DNA of 64,000 nucleotides from the NCBI GenBank assembly GCA_015179125.1, contig WHVA01000218.1, positions 62,001-126,000 of the forward strand, read 5' to 3'. The position numbers and the translations under genes are program-made. Shown here in pieces: positions 19,412-31,118 of this stretch; position 1 is the first letter of the stretch; each line of letters begins with the position of its first letter. Below the pieces are notes generated by a model. That model was not told where the DNA came from, searched no databases, and was given only the letters and a program-made list of their open reading frames with translations. Origin of the DNA: Gautieria morchelliformis. Lineage: Eukaryota; Basidiomycota; Agaricomycetes; Gomphales; Gomphaceae.

Positions 19412-22400
19412 GATGTGTGCCCCTGCTGCCTGTACATAACCGGTTTGCCTGTCTCGAAGTAGAGAATGAAAAGCCCCCACTCCCCTCACTTCGTACAGAC
19501 CCACCGGATAAAGTCACACAAAAACCAAATCTGACACCCCGTCCATCCCGCATCCGCCCTTGGGAGAGACGCCTTCCGAAGCGCTATGTTGTTGCTGCCA
19601 CCCCTGGCCCCAAGTCACTAGTCATTAAGGTAGAGATCCAGACGACAGATACGGCGGAAGTCAAATCCGGACCCGCCCTTGTCGATTGCGGGGCCACTGG
19701 TCAGTTTATGGACCGGGACTATGTGGAACGGAACCGACTGACCGACGCGGAAGTTGCAACGTGCAATCCCGGTGTTCAATGTGGATGGAAGCCCCAATGA
19801 GGCAGGGTCCATCACGGAGATAGTGGACACAATTCTCCGCTACGATGGACACTCGGAACGCACTTCCTTCGCTGTCACCAGCCTGGGGAAGCAAGACATC
19901 ATCCTTGGGTTTACCTGGCTTCAAGAGCACAACCCGGAGATCAATTGGCAGACTCGGAAGGTACTGATGAGTCGATGTCCAGCCAAGTGTCACATGTGCC
20001 GGTCGGAAGTGCGGAAGGAGCGCCAGGAGCAGCGGAAGACCGAACGGCTCATACAGACATGTCGTTCCGGCCCCCATCCACTGCTTGCAGAAGAAGACTC
20101 GGAAGCGGAATTTGACCCGGATCCCCCTTCCGATTCCGATTCCGACGCCATCCGACTCGGCCTGGAAGACACTCTGACGGAAGGGGAGCGCTTGCTGTAC
20201 GTAAACCTTCCGCCGGAGGCGGAACACATCCGCGCCACCGGAAATATCTCGCAACGCCTTGCTGAAGCCTCTAAGAGGTATGATAGAGTGGAGGCGGAAA
20301 TTCCGGAGTACCTGCGGGAGTTTGAGGACGTCTTTTCCAAGGAGTCGTTTGATACCCTGCCTCCACGGAAGCTGTGGGACCACGCCATCGAGTTGGAGCC
20401 TGGGTCGAAGCCCACCAACTGCAAGGTCTACCCGCTGTCACCCAAGGAGCAGGTAGAGCTCGATGCATTCCTTGCGGAAAACCTCCGTACAGGGAGGATC
20501 CGCCCCTCCAAGTCACCCATGGCATCTCCGGTGTTCTTCATCAAGAAGAAGGATGGCTCGCTCAGACTTGTGCAGGACTACCGGGCCTTGAATGCGATCA
20601 CGATCAAGAACCGGTACCCCATTCCACTCATTTCCGAACTGATCACACAACTCCGCGGGGCGAGGTACTTCACTAAGCTGGATGTCCGCTGGGGCTTCAA
20701 CAATGTCCGGATCCGAGAGGGAGACGAGTGGAAGGCCGCATTCCGCACCAATCGAGGACTCTTTGAGCCACAGGTCATGTTCTTTGGCCTCACCAACAGT
20801 CCCGCCACATTCCAGACGATGATGAATGACATTTTCCGTGACATGATAGCAGAAGGGGTTGTCTGCGTCTACCTCGATGACATCCTCATTTTCACGAAAA
20901 CAATGTCCGAACATCGGGAAGTCGTGCGGAGAGTGCTGGAACGGCTCCGGAGTACAACCTGTGTCTCAAGCCGGAAAAGTGCGAATTTGAGCGGACGCGG
21001 ATAGAGTATCTTGGGGTGATTGTGTCGGAAGGGAAGGTGGAAATGGACCCAGTCAAAGTTTCCGGTGTATCGGATTGGCCCGTGCCGCGAAACAAGAAGG
21101 AGGTCCAGTCCTTCATTGGGTTTGTCAATTTCTACCGGCGGTTCATCAAGGACTTCTCCTGCCACGCCCGTGCCCTCTTCGACCTCACCAAGAAGGAGGT
21201 TGGATGGCGGTGGGGAGAGCCGGAACAGACTTCCTTTGACAAACTCAAGGAGCTGATCACTTCCGCTCCGGTCCTGATCTTTCCCGACGACTCTCGCCCT
21301 TATCGAGTCGAGGCGGATTCTTCCGACGCAGCTACCGGAGCGGTCTTGTCACAGCAGTCATCGGAAGATGGTGGGGGGTGGCATCCGATTGCCTTCTTCT
21401 CTAAGAGCCTTAGTCCGGTCGAGCGGAACTATGAGATCCATGACAAGGAGATGCTGGCAATCATCCGAGCGCTGGAGGAGTGGCGACACTTCCTCGAGGG
21501 TGCTCTATGCCCTTTTGAGATCTGGACAGACCACAAGAACCTCGAGTATTTCCGCACGTCTAAGAAGCTGAACCGATGACAAGCACGGTGGTCCCTACAC
21601 CTGTCCCGGTTTGACTTCATGCTCCACCACCGCCCCGGCCGCACCATGGGCAAGCCCGATGCCCTATCCCGCCGCGCGGATCACGGAAGCGGAAGTGGAG
21701 ACAACGCGGATATGACACTGCTCCACCCAAGTCTCTTTGCAATCCGTGCCCTAGAAGGAGTAACTGCAGTTGGGGCGGAAGCGGAAATGCTCGGGATATC
21801 CGGAGGCAGTACCGGAATGGAGAGAAGGAGGAGTCGGTGGTGAAGGCAGTGGAGGAACTCCGGAAAGGGCACTCACGGTCTGTACGGGCAGCGGAATGGT
21901 CGGAACGTGATGGACTGCTCCACTTCAGAGGCAAGGTCTATGTTCCGGGTGGGGCGGACCTCCGCCGTCGCATCGTGTCCCAGCACCATGACACACGGGT
22001 CGCTGGGCATGCTGGCAGGTGGAAGACGCTGGAGTTAGTAGCTCGGAATTACTGGTGGCCTCAGATGTCCCGCTACATCGGACAGTACGTGAAGACGTGT
22101 GACCTTTGTCTCCGAACCAAAGCGCAACGACGTCCGCCCGTCGGAGAACTTGTTCCGCTCCCGATTCCCGAATCCCGCTGGGACACCATCAGTGTCGACT
22201 TCATCGTTGAACTCCCAGAGTCTCATGGCTACGACGCGATCATGAACGTCGTGGATTCGGTGAGCAAGGTGTCCCACTTCATTCCGACGCACACGACGAT
22301 CACAGCCCTCGGAGCGGCCCGCCTGTTCCTTGCACATGTCTGGAAGTTGCATGGGCTCCCGAAGCAAGTTGTTTCCGACCGAGGTCCGCAGTTTGTCGCG

Positions 22401-23316
22401 GAACTGACTCGGGAGCTCTACCGCCTGCTCGGCATAAAGCTGGCTACCACCACAGCGTACCATCCGCAGGGTGACGGACAGACGGAAAGGGTCAATCAGG
22501 AGTTAGAGCAATATCTCCGCCTCTTTGTCAATGAGAGGCAGGACGACTGGGATGAGTTACTTCCGCTGGCGGAATTCCAATACAACAACCATGTCCATTC
22601 CGCCACACAACAGACTCCCTTCATGCTTGACTCCGGACGACACCCGCGGATGGGCTTCGAGCCACGCCAGGCTGAGTCCCGACTCGAGACGGTCAATGAG
22701 TTCCGAGACCGCATGGACTCCACCCTTTCGGAAGCCAAGTCGGCCCTTGCGAAGGCCAAGGATGACATGGCAAGGTACTACAACCGACGCCGGGTTCCTG
22801 CCCCAGAGTACCAAGTTGGAGACAAGGTGTACCTAGATGCAAGCGACATCCGCACCACACGCCCTTCGCAGAAGCTTGCCCACTGCTACCTTGGGCCCTT
22901 CACAGTGACGCGGAGGGTTGGACGGAATGCATACCGCCTCCGACTTCCGATGTCCATGTCCCGCCTCCACCCCATCTTCAACGTGGTGAAGTTACTCCCT
23001 ATGCTTGAGGACCCAATTCCACATCGGAAGGCTCATCCGCCACCTCCGCCAGAAATTGTAGATGGGGAAGAGCACTACGTGGTGGAACGGATCCTGGACA
23101 GCCGGTTTGTGCGAGGACGACTCCAATTCCTCGTGAAATGGGAAGGGTATGGGTACGAGGAGAATTCTTGGGTCCCGGAGCAAGATGTTTCCGCTCCTGA
23201 CAAACTCCGGGAGTTCTATAGGACACATCCAGGTGCCCCTCGCCGAATCCGCTCGCTGGCATTTCAATCCCTTGTGTCCCGTGCTTCGAGGACGCAGCAC
23301 GCTAGAGGGGGGGTGA
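19408..23316 (+). pseudogene. Gypsy Pol (protease, RT, RNase H, integrase, chromodomain), inactivated
   Basis: Pol lies in the -1 frame of gag with no ATG at its start (GTG at 19408), so it was probably reached by frameshifting. Domains in order: protease (ALVDCGATGQF), reverse transcriptase (MASPVFFIKKKDGSLRLVQD, FFGLTNSPATFQ, YLDD near 20870), RNase H (RVEADSSDAATGAVL), integrase (HHDTRVAGH, CDLCLRTKAQ, VSDRGPQF, HPQGDGQTERVN) and a chromodomain (YVVERILDSRF, LVKWEGYGYEENSWVPE). Compared with the sister copy there is a one-base insertion near 19744, a one-base deletion near 20950, CGA to TGA at 21577-21579, a one-base loss near 21790, and an extra G before the 3' LTR that removes the normal stop. 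Confidence 0.9.
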
Positions 23317-23796
23317 TGTCAGGGGACACCCTGTTTTCCATTTCCAGTTCCGACACCACACCCAGTTCCGACTCCATTTCCGACTCCGCTTCCGGTTCCG
23401 ATTCCATCTCCGCATCCGCTTTCGGGAACGATTCCGCTTCTGGGAGAACTTCCACCAGTTCCGTTCGCCTTGCCAGTTCCACTCCAATTTCCGACTTCCG
23501 CCCCGGAACAGTGTCGGAAATCAAGCGACTCGCATAATAGGTGGCATCAAGGGTCGATCAAGGGTCAGGGGGATGCAGGGTTGATGGCGGATGCCAAGTG
23601 TTGTCCCTGGCTGCGCAGCGTAGTATAATACGGGCTCGCTGACATTGGGGGTCCTTAGACTTTTCTCTTTGGATTTCCCCTTGTCAGGTGAGAACCCCCT
23701 CTCTTGTATGCTCTGTTCATTTATACATACTTTGGATTTCCCCTTGTCAGTTGTGTGGTAGTGTGATCCCCACGACTAGCCAGGGTTGCCCTTACA
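23317..23796 (+). repeat. Gypsy 3' LTR, 480 bp
   Basis: It is preceded by a purine run (AGAGGGGGGGTGA) serving as polypurine tract and has the same ends as the 5' LTR. Sequence right of 23796 is LINE, not a target duplication of the left flank. Confidence 0.95.
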
Positions 23797-25017
23797 GCCC
23801 CCGCTTTCGAGACACGCATACCCCATGACAAACAGCAGGCTATCGAAGAGCTAGAGGCTGACACAGCCGATGTCATAATCTATACGGACGGGTCGAGCAT
23901 CGATGGAGGGGTGGGAGCAGCTGCGGTATTGTACAGAGGCGGCGTCGAGCAGAAGGCGGTAAGGCTATACATGGGCACAGAGCAGGACCACACAGTCTTC
24001 GAGGCCGAGCTAGTAGGGGCCGCCATGGGTGCGAAGCTCTTGAGCATGGAAAGGGGAAGGCGATACGTCATAGCAAGTGATAGTCGTGCGGCCATACAAC
24101 CCACTAGAAGAGAGAAACAGATCCCGGCACAATATCTTGTCAACGCGATACATCGACAAGTACAGGGACTGGTGAGGCAACAGCCACAGGCTACAGTGGT
24201 TATGAGGTGGGTGCCGGGACATGAGGGGGGTGGAAGGGAACGAGAGAGCCGACGAGGAGGAAAAAAGGGCAGCGAGAGGGGAGACCAGCGAGGAAAGGCA
24301 CATACCAATAGAGTGCAGAGGAATTCTGCCCAGAAGCAAGGCGGCAGAGCTTCAGAGATTCCAGGAACAAGTCAGACAGGAAGCAAAAAGCTACTTCAAG
24401 AGGTCGCCGAGAGCAAGGGTAGCGCACAAGATCGATCTGTCCATGCCATCCATCGCATACACCAAACTCATACACGGAATGCCACGTGGACAAGCCAGCC
24501 TACTTATACAACTCAGGACGGGGCATGTGGGACTAAACAAGCACTTGCATAAGATTGGGAAGGTCGACACACCCAAGTGTCCAGGGTGCAGGCGAGCAGA
24601 TGAAACCGTCTTTCACTTCCTGATTAGGTGTCCAGCCTACAGCGAGCAGAGAAGGACAATGGAGCGGGACCTCGGAAGAGCGGCCACATCGGTCAAAACA
24701 CTCCTGACCAGACCTAAGGCAATGAAGCACCTCTTCAGGTATGTGCACGGCACAGGCAGATTCACCACGAAGCACGGAGACTAGGAGACATCGGGAAGGG
24801 CAGAGATGGAGGGACAGAAAAAACCAGAGACGAACGCGCAGGCGCAACACACGCGCACTAACCACCCCGCTCACGAAGGCACGGACTTGCCCAGGGCCTC
24901 GCCCATGGAGCACAGGCAGAGATAGAATAGGACAGGCTGGATAGACATATGTGTCGACGGGCGATTTGTAGAACACGTCTTACATAGGGCTCGGCCCCAA
25001 AAGACGTTAAATTGGAT

Positions 25018-25047
<30 letters not shown>
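23797..25047 (+). mobile_element. 3' end of a Tad-like LINE: RNase H, zinc-knuckle tail, poly(A)
   Basis: RNase H begins with IIYTDGSSIDGGVGAAAVLY, then FEAELVGAAMGAKLL, SDSRAAIQ and WVPGHEG. The C-terminus has HLHKIGKVDTPKCPGCRR, then DETVFHFLIRCPAY, the zinc-binding end typical of these fungal LINE proteins, and LFRYVHGTGRF. A one-base excess in the G run at 24224-24229 shifts the frame from 1 to 2; otherwise the two halves join smoothly. The stop is at 24782-24784, and a run of A (25021-25047) marks the 3' end. The 5' part, including reverse transcriptase, is missing; the element starts directly at the Gypsy LTR edge. Confidence 0.85.
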
Positions 25048-25051
<4 letters not shown>

Positions 25052-26439
25052 CGGAAATAATTTAATATTTGTACCTTGGTTGCAATCCGCGTAAAAACTA
25101 GTCCAAGTTAATATGGATGGAAGGCAATGCGTTTCTTAGCAGCACTGAACAATAAACTAAAAGACTGTAGGTTCAAGGACACTATCGGGGTCCAAGTGTA
25201 TTCCAAAATATAAGGGAATGTACTTAGCAGGCGAGTTTATACATGGACTGCCCTGATAATCTACCAGCACGCAGCAATAAAATGAGAGGCAAAGAATAGA
25301 ATCTAAAGCGGCTTTTACAAGTAACAGGAATTGACTTGTGAAAGATATTAACCAGGAAAATCAACTGATCAACTCTCTCGGGTATTGGAGTGCGAATGGC
25401 AAGACTATCAATTGACAGACTCACTCTGTAGAATTACACCCGGAGGATTAGTCTAGGTGGCTAAGCAGAAAAGTAACTACTTAACAAGGAATTAGACACT
25501 AAAGTAAGTGAATAACCCTAGCTGGGATTAGCAGCTTAGTAAGATGCAAGTCACATGAGTCACGTGTAGGATAGAAGCAGTAGATTGCTAGATTGGATGA
25601 TGATCCTAGGGGGTCAGAATGGCCTCCTTTTATATTGTAAATTACACAGGATTACATAAAATGGGGAGCTTCTATCTATTAGGCGAGTGATGTCATAAGT
25701 AAATATTTGCACAGCTAAAACACACCCTTGTAACTATTGTGGTGTGTTTGTGCAAGGAAATTAAGAATAGATAGCCAATCACCTTCCCTGATTTGCACTG
25801 CCCGGCATAGCCTTACACAGCCCTGCATAGCCTTGCATAGCCCTGCATAGCCCTGCACAGCCCTATGATGTCAAGGGTCCTATTTCAGGGGTTGTGGCAC
25901 TAAGCTTGGAGGCCCAGCATCCAATAAGATTGCTTGATTATGCACCCTAGTTTTGGCTCTGCATATCATTGGGCAGTCTTGCACACAGCCTTACACAGCC
26001 ATGGTTGCTATGAAGCAAGTCATGTGTCTGCTGGGTTTGAACTATATTTAAGTGTACAGGCTTGTGTAAGCTGCACCAGATATTCCCAATCTCACCAGCT
26101 GAGATTGAAAGAGCCAAAGTGTCGGAGTTATGGGTGTTTGAGGACGTGCGGCTCTGAATAAGCACGTTCGAGGATCTGGTCGGAGTTTGAAATTGAGCGC
26201 CGATGACAAAGTTATGGACTCTCATGGGTTCATAACCTTTGTCAAGCAAAATAAGGCAGTTTTGAGCCAAGGAGGTCAGAACAATTGGCGAGAAAATGCC
26301 AGAAAATTCAAGGAATATTCTAAAGCCAGTTCCCCATCAAAGCTGCGTGTATTGGCTGAGGTTAAGATGGGAAAAAGGTTTTTTACAGACTTTTTAATGC
26401 TTTTTTCGAGGTTTTTAGACTAGAAAGATGGTTCCTACA
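25048..26439 (-). repeat. Solo LTR of the 1.5-kb family, diverged, distal end lost
   Basis: It aligns along its length with the LTRs at 32939-34448 and 34765-36296: CTCCGGAAATAATTTAATAT at the left, GGACACTATCGGGGTCCAAG inside, and GGTTCCTACA at the right. The outer 100 bases or so present in the other copies are missing because the LINE poly(A) abuts it. An 11-bp tandem repeat (CCCTGCATAGC type, about six units) is at 25801-25866. The right border interrupts a minus-strand gene at 26440. Confidence 0.75.
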
Positions 26440-26856
26440 CAGTGGGCGAACTTGAGCTGGAGCTGGGTTGCGCTCAGCTGCTCCTCAAGCTCTTTTATTT
26501 TGACAGGCTCGGCTTCGAGTGGGTCATCGCGGTCTTCGACCGTGCATTCCAAGTCCTTGACCTCGCCCGTCACATGCATCACATGCGATGCGCCTTGGGA
26601 GCCATCCCCAGGCGGTGTCGATGGCATCACCGACATCTTCATCCTGCAGTTTGACCTTGCGGGTGCCTGTCGTGGCCTGTAGGTGTGCGGCGTAGTCCGC
26701 ACACGTGGTGCAATCGTCCAGGTGAACGATTGTCAAAGTGTCTTCCCATCCTACGATCATCCAGTGTTCTTGGTCGACTGGAGCCCGTAGGATGTCTGCG
26801 GCCCCCTGTCTCGGGGCCGTTGCATGCATCGTGGACGTTGACGGATCAACGTCCAT
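26440..26856 (-). pseudogene. Unidentified protein fragment with a C-terminal coiled coil, truncated by an LTR
   Basis: From the ATG at 26856 the frame reads MDVDPSTSTMHATAP, then DQEHWMIVGWEDTLTIVHLD, CTTCADYAAHLQATTGTRKV and QDEDVGDAIDTA. A frame change near 26600 leads to KIKELEEQLSATQLQLKFAH, a coiled-coil-like segment, before the LTR border. The sequence looks genuinely protein-coding, but I cannot name the family. Confidence 0.4.
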
Positions 26857-27579
26857 CCCATCTTTGTTATTGGAGGAGGAAGGACAGTTTCAATCGGGAC
26901 AATCTCACTTCTCATTTCTCTTATCACTCACCTTATTTTCCCATCATTCCAAGTCGAGTCGAGGCGCAGACATGCGTACCATTGGGTTAAGAGTTCATTT
27001 TCATGCCTATTATCGAGTCGAGTCGTCATTCCGCTGGTCTGACATCATTTATTGCATCATCTCCATCATTTATGAAGAGATTAGCCACATAGGAGCTGTT
27101 GCATCACTGTTGACATCATTATGCTCCTATCCCCTAAGTAGCATCATATTTCACATGATTATTACACTCACACATGATTATTTCCCCCTATCCTACACTG
27201 CTTAAATACTTGGACTCTAGATACGAATAAACAAGCGACTTAACAATCTTTTTCCCTAGAGCTTCGAGTTATAAGCTTCTTTGGACTATTATTGTTTCCT
27301 CCTCAACTCTTATTGCACTAAGAACATTGCTTAATTCTAGAACTCTAGAACATTGCTTTTATCTATCACCAGAACACTGCTTGAGCTCTCCACCACACTA
27401 TTAACCACTTGACTCCAACCCCTTAATCTGATTTATATTAATCTTTGGGGGGCATCATCTTCGTGGGTAGATGATGGTGGTTTGCTTCCAAGAAGCGATG
27501 TGCCCTTGGAAAGATCCGAGGCGAAAATTTAACTGTGCCATGGCCGGCGCGTCACGTGGTATGCACGTGACAGATGTGT
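26857..27579. other. Non-coding; possible 3' LTR of Gypsy-C
   Basis: No gene is seen. The stretch 26865-27454 begins TGTTATTGG and ends GGGGGGCA, so it could be the 3' LTR of the minus-strand Gypsy whose pol stops at 27580. The partner LTR is not present right of 37384, so this cannot be checked internally. The interval also holds TATA-like and AATAAA-like motifs near 27195-27235. Confidence 0.3.
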
Positions 27580-30500
27580 CTAGCGGCGTCTGGGGAGGTC
27601 GCGTGGTTTGCTCACCCCCCAAAGCTCTAGATAGCTATCTAGGGCTTCGAGATCCTTACATGATGACATGGGCTCCCATGTCATGTCACCTAGGGTCCAG
27701 TGGACCTGGAACTCCAGGCCCATTGAGTTTATCCCCTGGTGTGCGATAATCTCGTCGACAAGCCACTCCTCGTCATCATTTTCTCCAAAGTCATAATATG
27801 ACTTGGCCTCACGACGAGGGAATCATTCGTTGTTGTTAGCCTCGTATCGTCGTACGAGGCTTGAATGAAACACCGGTGATATACAATGGCTTTTCAGCTC
27901 GTCAGGAAGCTCAAGGGTCACTGTTGAGGCGTCGTTATGCGCCTCGATGATGCGGTATGGCCCAATGTACCACCGAACTAGTTTTCTGGCTCTTCCTTTC
28001 GGGAGAGTTAGGTTTTGGGTCGAGAGGTAGACGCGGTCGTTGGCCACGTACCTGTCACTCGCCATACATTTCTTGTTTGCATGAAACGTTTGCGTCACTT
28101 GATGCTCTATGATTGCATCGTGTGCCGCCAGCAGGGTCCATCTTGCCTGATGTGCGAACCGGGATACCCCCTTGAACGAGGTGTCCACGGCTATGGGGAG
28201 ATCTATCCGTGGCATCTAGCCATGGTTCAGCTTGAAGGGTGCGAACCCTGTGGTTGCGCTGACATTGCTGTTGAGGGCTACCTCAACCATCGGGCATTTC
28301 AATGCCCAATCCTTCTGATCGTCTCTGATGACCACGCGCAATATCTGTCCTATCGAGCGGTTTGCCTGCTCGGTCGCTCCATCTGTTTGGGGATGGAAGG
28401 CAGTTGAAATGAGGAGCTTAGTCCCCATGAGTCGCTGTAGTTCACACCAGAATATCGACATGAACTTCGAGTCTCTATCCGAGATGATGGAGTCGGGAAC
28501 CCCATGGAGTTGAATGATCTCTTTCAGAAACAGCCAGGCTACTCCCTTGGCTGACATGCTCATCGTTGTTGGGATGAGGTGGACGTGCGACATTAGCTGA
28601 TCAATGACTACCATTAGGTAGTCACAGTCATTAGACTTGGGCAGGGGTCCCATGAAGTCGATGCCAATCGACTGCCATGGCCTATCCGGAATGGGTAGGC
28701 TGTGTAGTAGGCCTTTGGGCCGTTGTGGCCCGGTTTTTGTCATCTGGCACTTCGCGCACGATGTGCAGAATGACTCTATGTCTGGGCTCATGCCTGGCCA
28801 CCAATATGACCTTCAAACATAGTTCGAAGTCTTCAGATGGCCGTAGTGACCGACTATCTGATGTGCCCGATCGATGATGATTTCGATCAGCTTCCTTCCC
28901 CCTTGAAGAACAGAGCGGGGGACGGCAATGACGTCTCGTTTGAGCTGGTTCTTAGTCCAGATCAGCCCGTCCCGGATCCCAAATCTCGGTTGCGCGTCCG
29001 GGTGTGCCATGATCTTTGTGAACATGGTGTCCCTGTGGTATGCGTCTCGTAGGACCTTAGACAGGTCTATGCCTTGCTTGACGACCCAGCGCAGGGGCGC
29101 GCCATCATTTCCTGCGGCGATGACTCTGATGTCATCGTCGTTGTTGTCGCGTGATGCGGCGACGCTCGTGGGCTGTTGTGAGCCCTCGTTTAATGCGGCG
29201 GATTCCGTTATTCTCGCCTCTGTCTTCTCCGCGAGGCATTTAGACTGTCTCGTCACCGCTGTTCGCAGCTCGATATATCGGTCGATAGCTCACCGTCCGG
29301 GTCTAAACGCGCGTCTGCATTCACGAAGACGTGATCCAGGTGATTGTCATGGCTCATGTCACTCTCGTAGTAGCATGACAGGCATTCTGCTACCTTGTTC
29401 TCTACACCGCCAACATGTATGGTGTTGAAGTTGAACCGTGATAGAAACTCCTACCATCTGACCTGGCAGTCAGATAGGCTCTTCTGGGTCTCGAAGGATT
29501 CGAGCCCTTTGTGGTCTGTGATGAGGGTGAACCTTCATCCCAGCAGCTTGTCCTCCCATTTCATGAGAGCCTCGAGCACCGTGTGTCTATTGGACGCAGG
29601 ATCGGGGCCTTACAGGACAACACCTTAATGCTTTGCCTTACAGGCCAACGCCTTAATGCTTTGCCAGCATTTGTCCAGTAGTGGGGTCCATTCGAATGGA
29701 TGGTTGTTACGCGCGCAGCCCGATAGTGGGGTAGTGTATGTGCTAACATCTGGCATGTAATGCGCCAGATACTGTACTAGCCTGAGGAAACGCTGGACGT
29801 CGTTGAACATCCATGGCCTACGCCACTCGTGGATGCACTGCATCTTATCCTCATCGGCATGTACCCCTCGGCCATCGATGATGTGGCCGAGACACTCCAT
29901 TCGGATGGAATAGAGGTCAACCTTTTCTTGCTCAGACAAAGGTGGTTCTTTCTCAGTCTGTCAAAGACAATATAGAGGTGCTCTTCATGCTCTTATCAAG
30001 AGCGAGAAAATGAAGATGTCATCCATGTATACATGGACGAAGCGACCTATGCAGTCGTGGAAAATGGCTGTCATCAGCCGTTGGAATGTTGATGGGGTGT
30101 TGCAGTCTGCCATCTGTATCACCTGGCTCCTAAACATGCCAAGGATCATGGCAACAGTGGTCTTTGCTATGTGATCATGGATCCAGATCTGCTCATATGC
30201 TTACGACATATCGAGTTTTGTGCGATACCAACAGCGAGCCATGTCGCTGCAGATGATATCCTGATCCGGGAAGGGTGTGACGTCCTTCACCGTGTTCTCG
30301 TTCTGCTGGCGCAGATCGAAGACGGTTCGTAATGTACCATTCTTTTTTGGCACACACAGCATGGGTACGGCCTGCTGTGCGACTGCCGGAATCCACCACT
30401 TTGCAGTGGTGTATCGTTCTATCTTAGCCGACAGTTCCTCTTGGAAGTGTTTGGGGCACTTCGGTAGTCGATACCGCATGTGTTTGTTGGGATTGATAAG

Positions 30501-30628
30501 ATTGATCTTGTGGTTTATCTCCCGTAGCGGCGGGAGTTCTAATGGAATCCCACTGACTAGGTCAGTGATCCGTTCCATCCATTCCTCGTGGAGATGAGGA
30601 AGGTCATCATCCGTTAGGATGATGGTGG
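27580..30628 (-). pseudogene. Gypsy-C Pol: RT, RNase H, integrase, chromodomain, decayed
   Basis: On the minus strand, reverse transcriptase begins near 30480 (NPNKHMRYRLPKCPKHFQEE, VPKKNGTLRTVFDLRQ) and has VYMDDIFIF near 30040. RNase H follows (29280-29950, with several breaks). Integrase has SCAKCQMTKTGPQRPKG, IDFMGPLPKSNDCDYLMVV, IISDRDSKFMS and HPQTDGATEQANR. After a TAG near 28216 the frame continues with MPRIDLPIAVD and GPYRIIEAHNDASTVTLELP, then a chromodomain-like end (DDEEWLVDEIIAHQ, LEFQVHWTLGDMTWEP) and a stop at 27580. Multiple stops and frame changes make it inactive. A solo LTR (30629-31118) separates it from protease. Confidence 0.85.
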
Positions 30629-31118
30629 TGTCAAGGGACACCCTGTTTTCCATTTCCAGTTCCGACACCACACCCAGTTCCGACTCCATTTCCGACTCCG
30701 CTTCCAATTCCGATTCCATCTCCGCATCCGCTTTCGGAAATGATTCCGCTTCTGGGAGAACTTCCACTAGTTCTGTTCGCCTTGCCAGTTCCACTCCAAT
30801 TTCCGACTTCCACTCTTGGAACAGTGTCGGAAATCAAGCGACTCACCTAATAGGTGGCATCAAGGGTCGATCAAGGGTCAGGGAGGTCAGGAGGATGCAG
30901 GGTTGATGGTGGGTGCCAAGTGTTGTCCCTGGCTGCACAGCGTAGTATAATACGGGCTCGCTGACATTGGGGGTCCTTAGACTTTTCTCTTTTGATTTCC
31001 CCTTGTCAGGTGAGAATCCCCTCTCTTGTATACTCTGTTCATTTATACAGACTTTGGATTTCCCCTTGTCAGTTGTGTGGTAGTGTGATCTCCACAACCA
31101 GCCAGGGTTGCCCTTACA
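30629..31118 (+). repeat. Solo LTR of the self-priming Gypsy family, 490 bp
   Basis: It starts TGTCAAGGGACACC and ends GCCCTTACA, matching the 480-bp LTRs at 17626 and 23317 apart from about a 10-bp insertion and scattered substitutions. It has no internal region. It sits inside Gypsy-C between protease and reverse transcriptase. The flanks GGTGG and GGTCG agree at four of five bases, a likely mutated target duplication. Confidence 0.9.

Larger units (their letters stand above)
17626..23796 (+). mobile_element. Full-length Ty3/Gypsy chromovirus, 6171 bp, self-priming type, plus-strand copy
   Basis: LTRs of 480 bp lie at 17626-18105 and 23317-23796 and differ at about seven positions by eye. 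Between them are a primer site, gag, and pol with protease, reverse transcriptase, RNase H, integrase and chromodomain. The flanks GTGAT (left) and GCCCC (right) do not match, unlike the sister copy at 52118-58278. One side is a DDE-transposase fragment and the other a truncated LINE, so this copy probably arose by recombination between elements or lost a flank. It is about 55-60 bp shorter than its sister between LTR and gag start and carries several pol lesions. Confidence 0.93.

Noticed and set aside
30201-30794. A fused protein joining LTR-encoded Glu-rich residues to reverse transcriptase
   Set aside because: The fusion is an accident of a solo LTR inserted in pol; the LTR border is exact at 30629.
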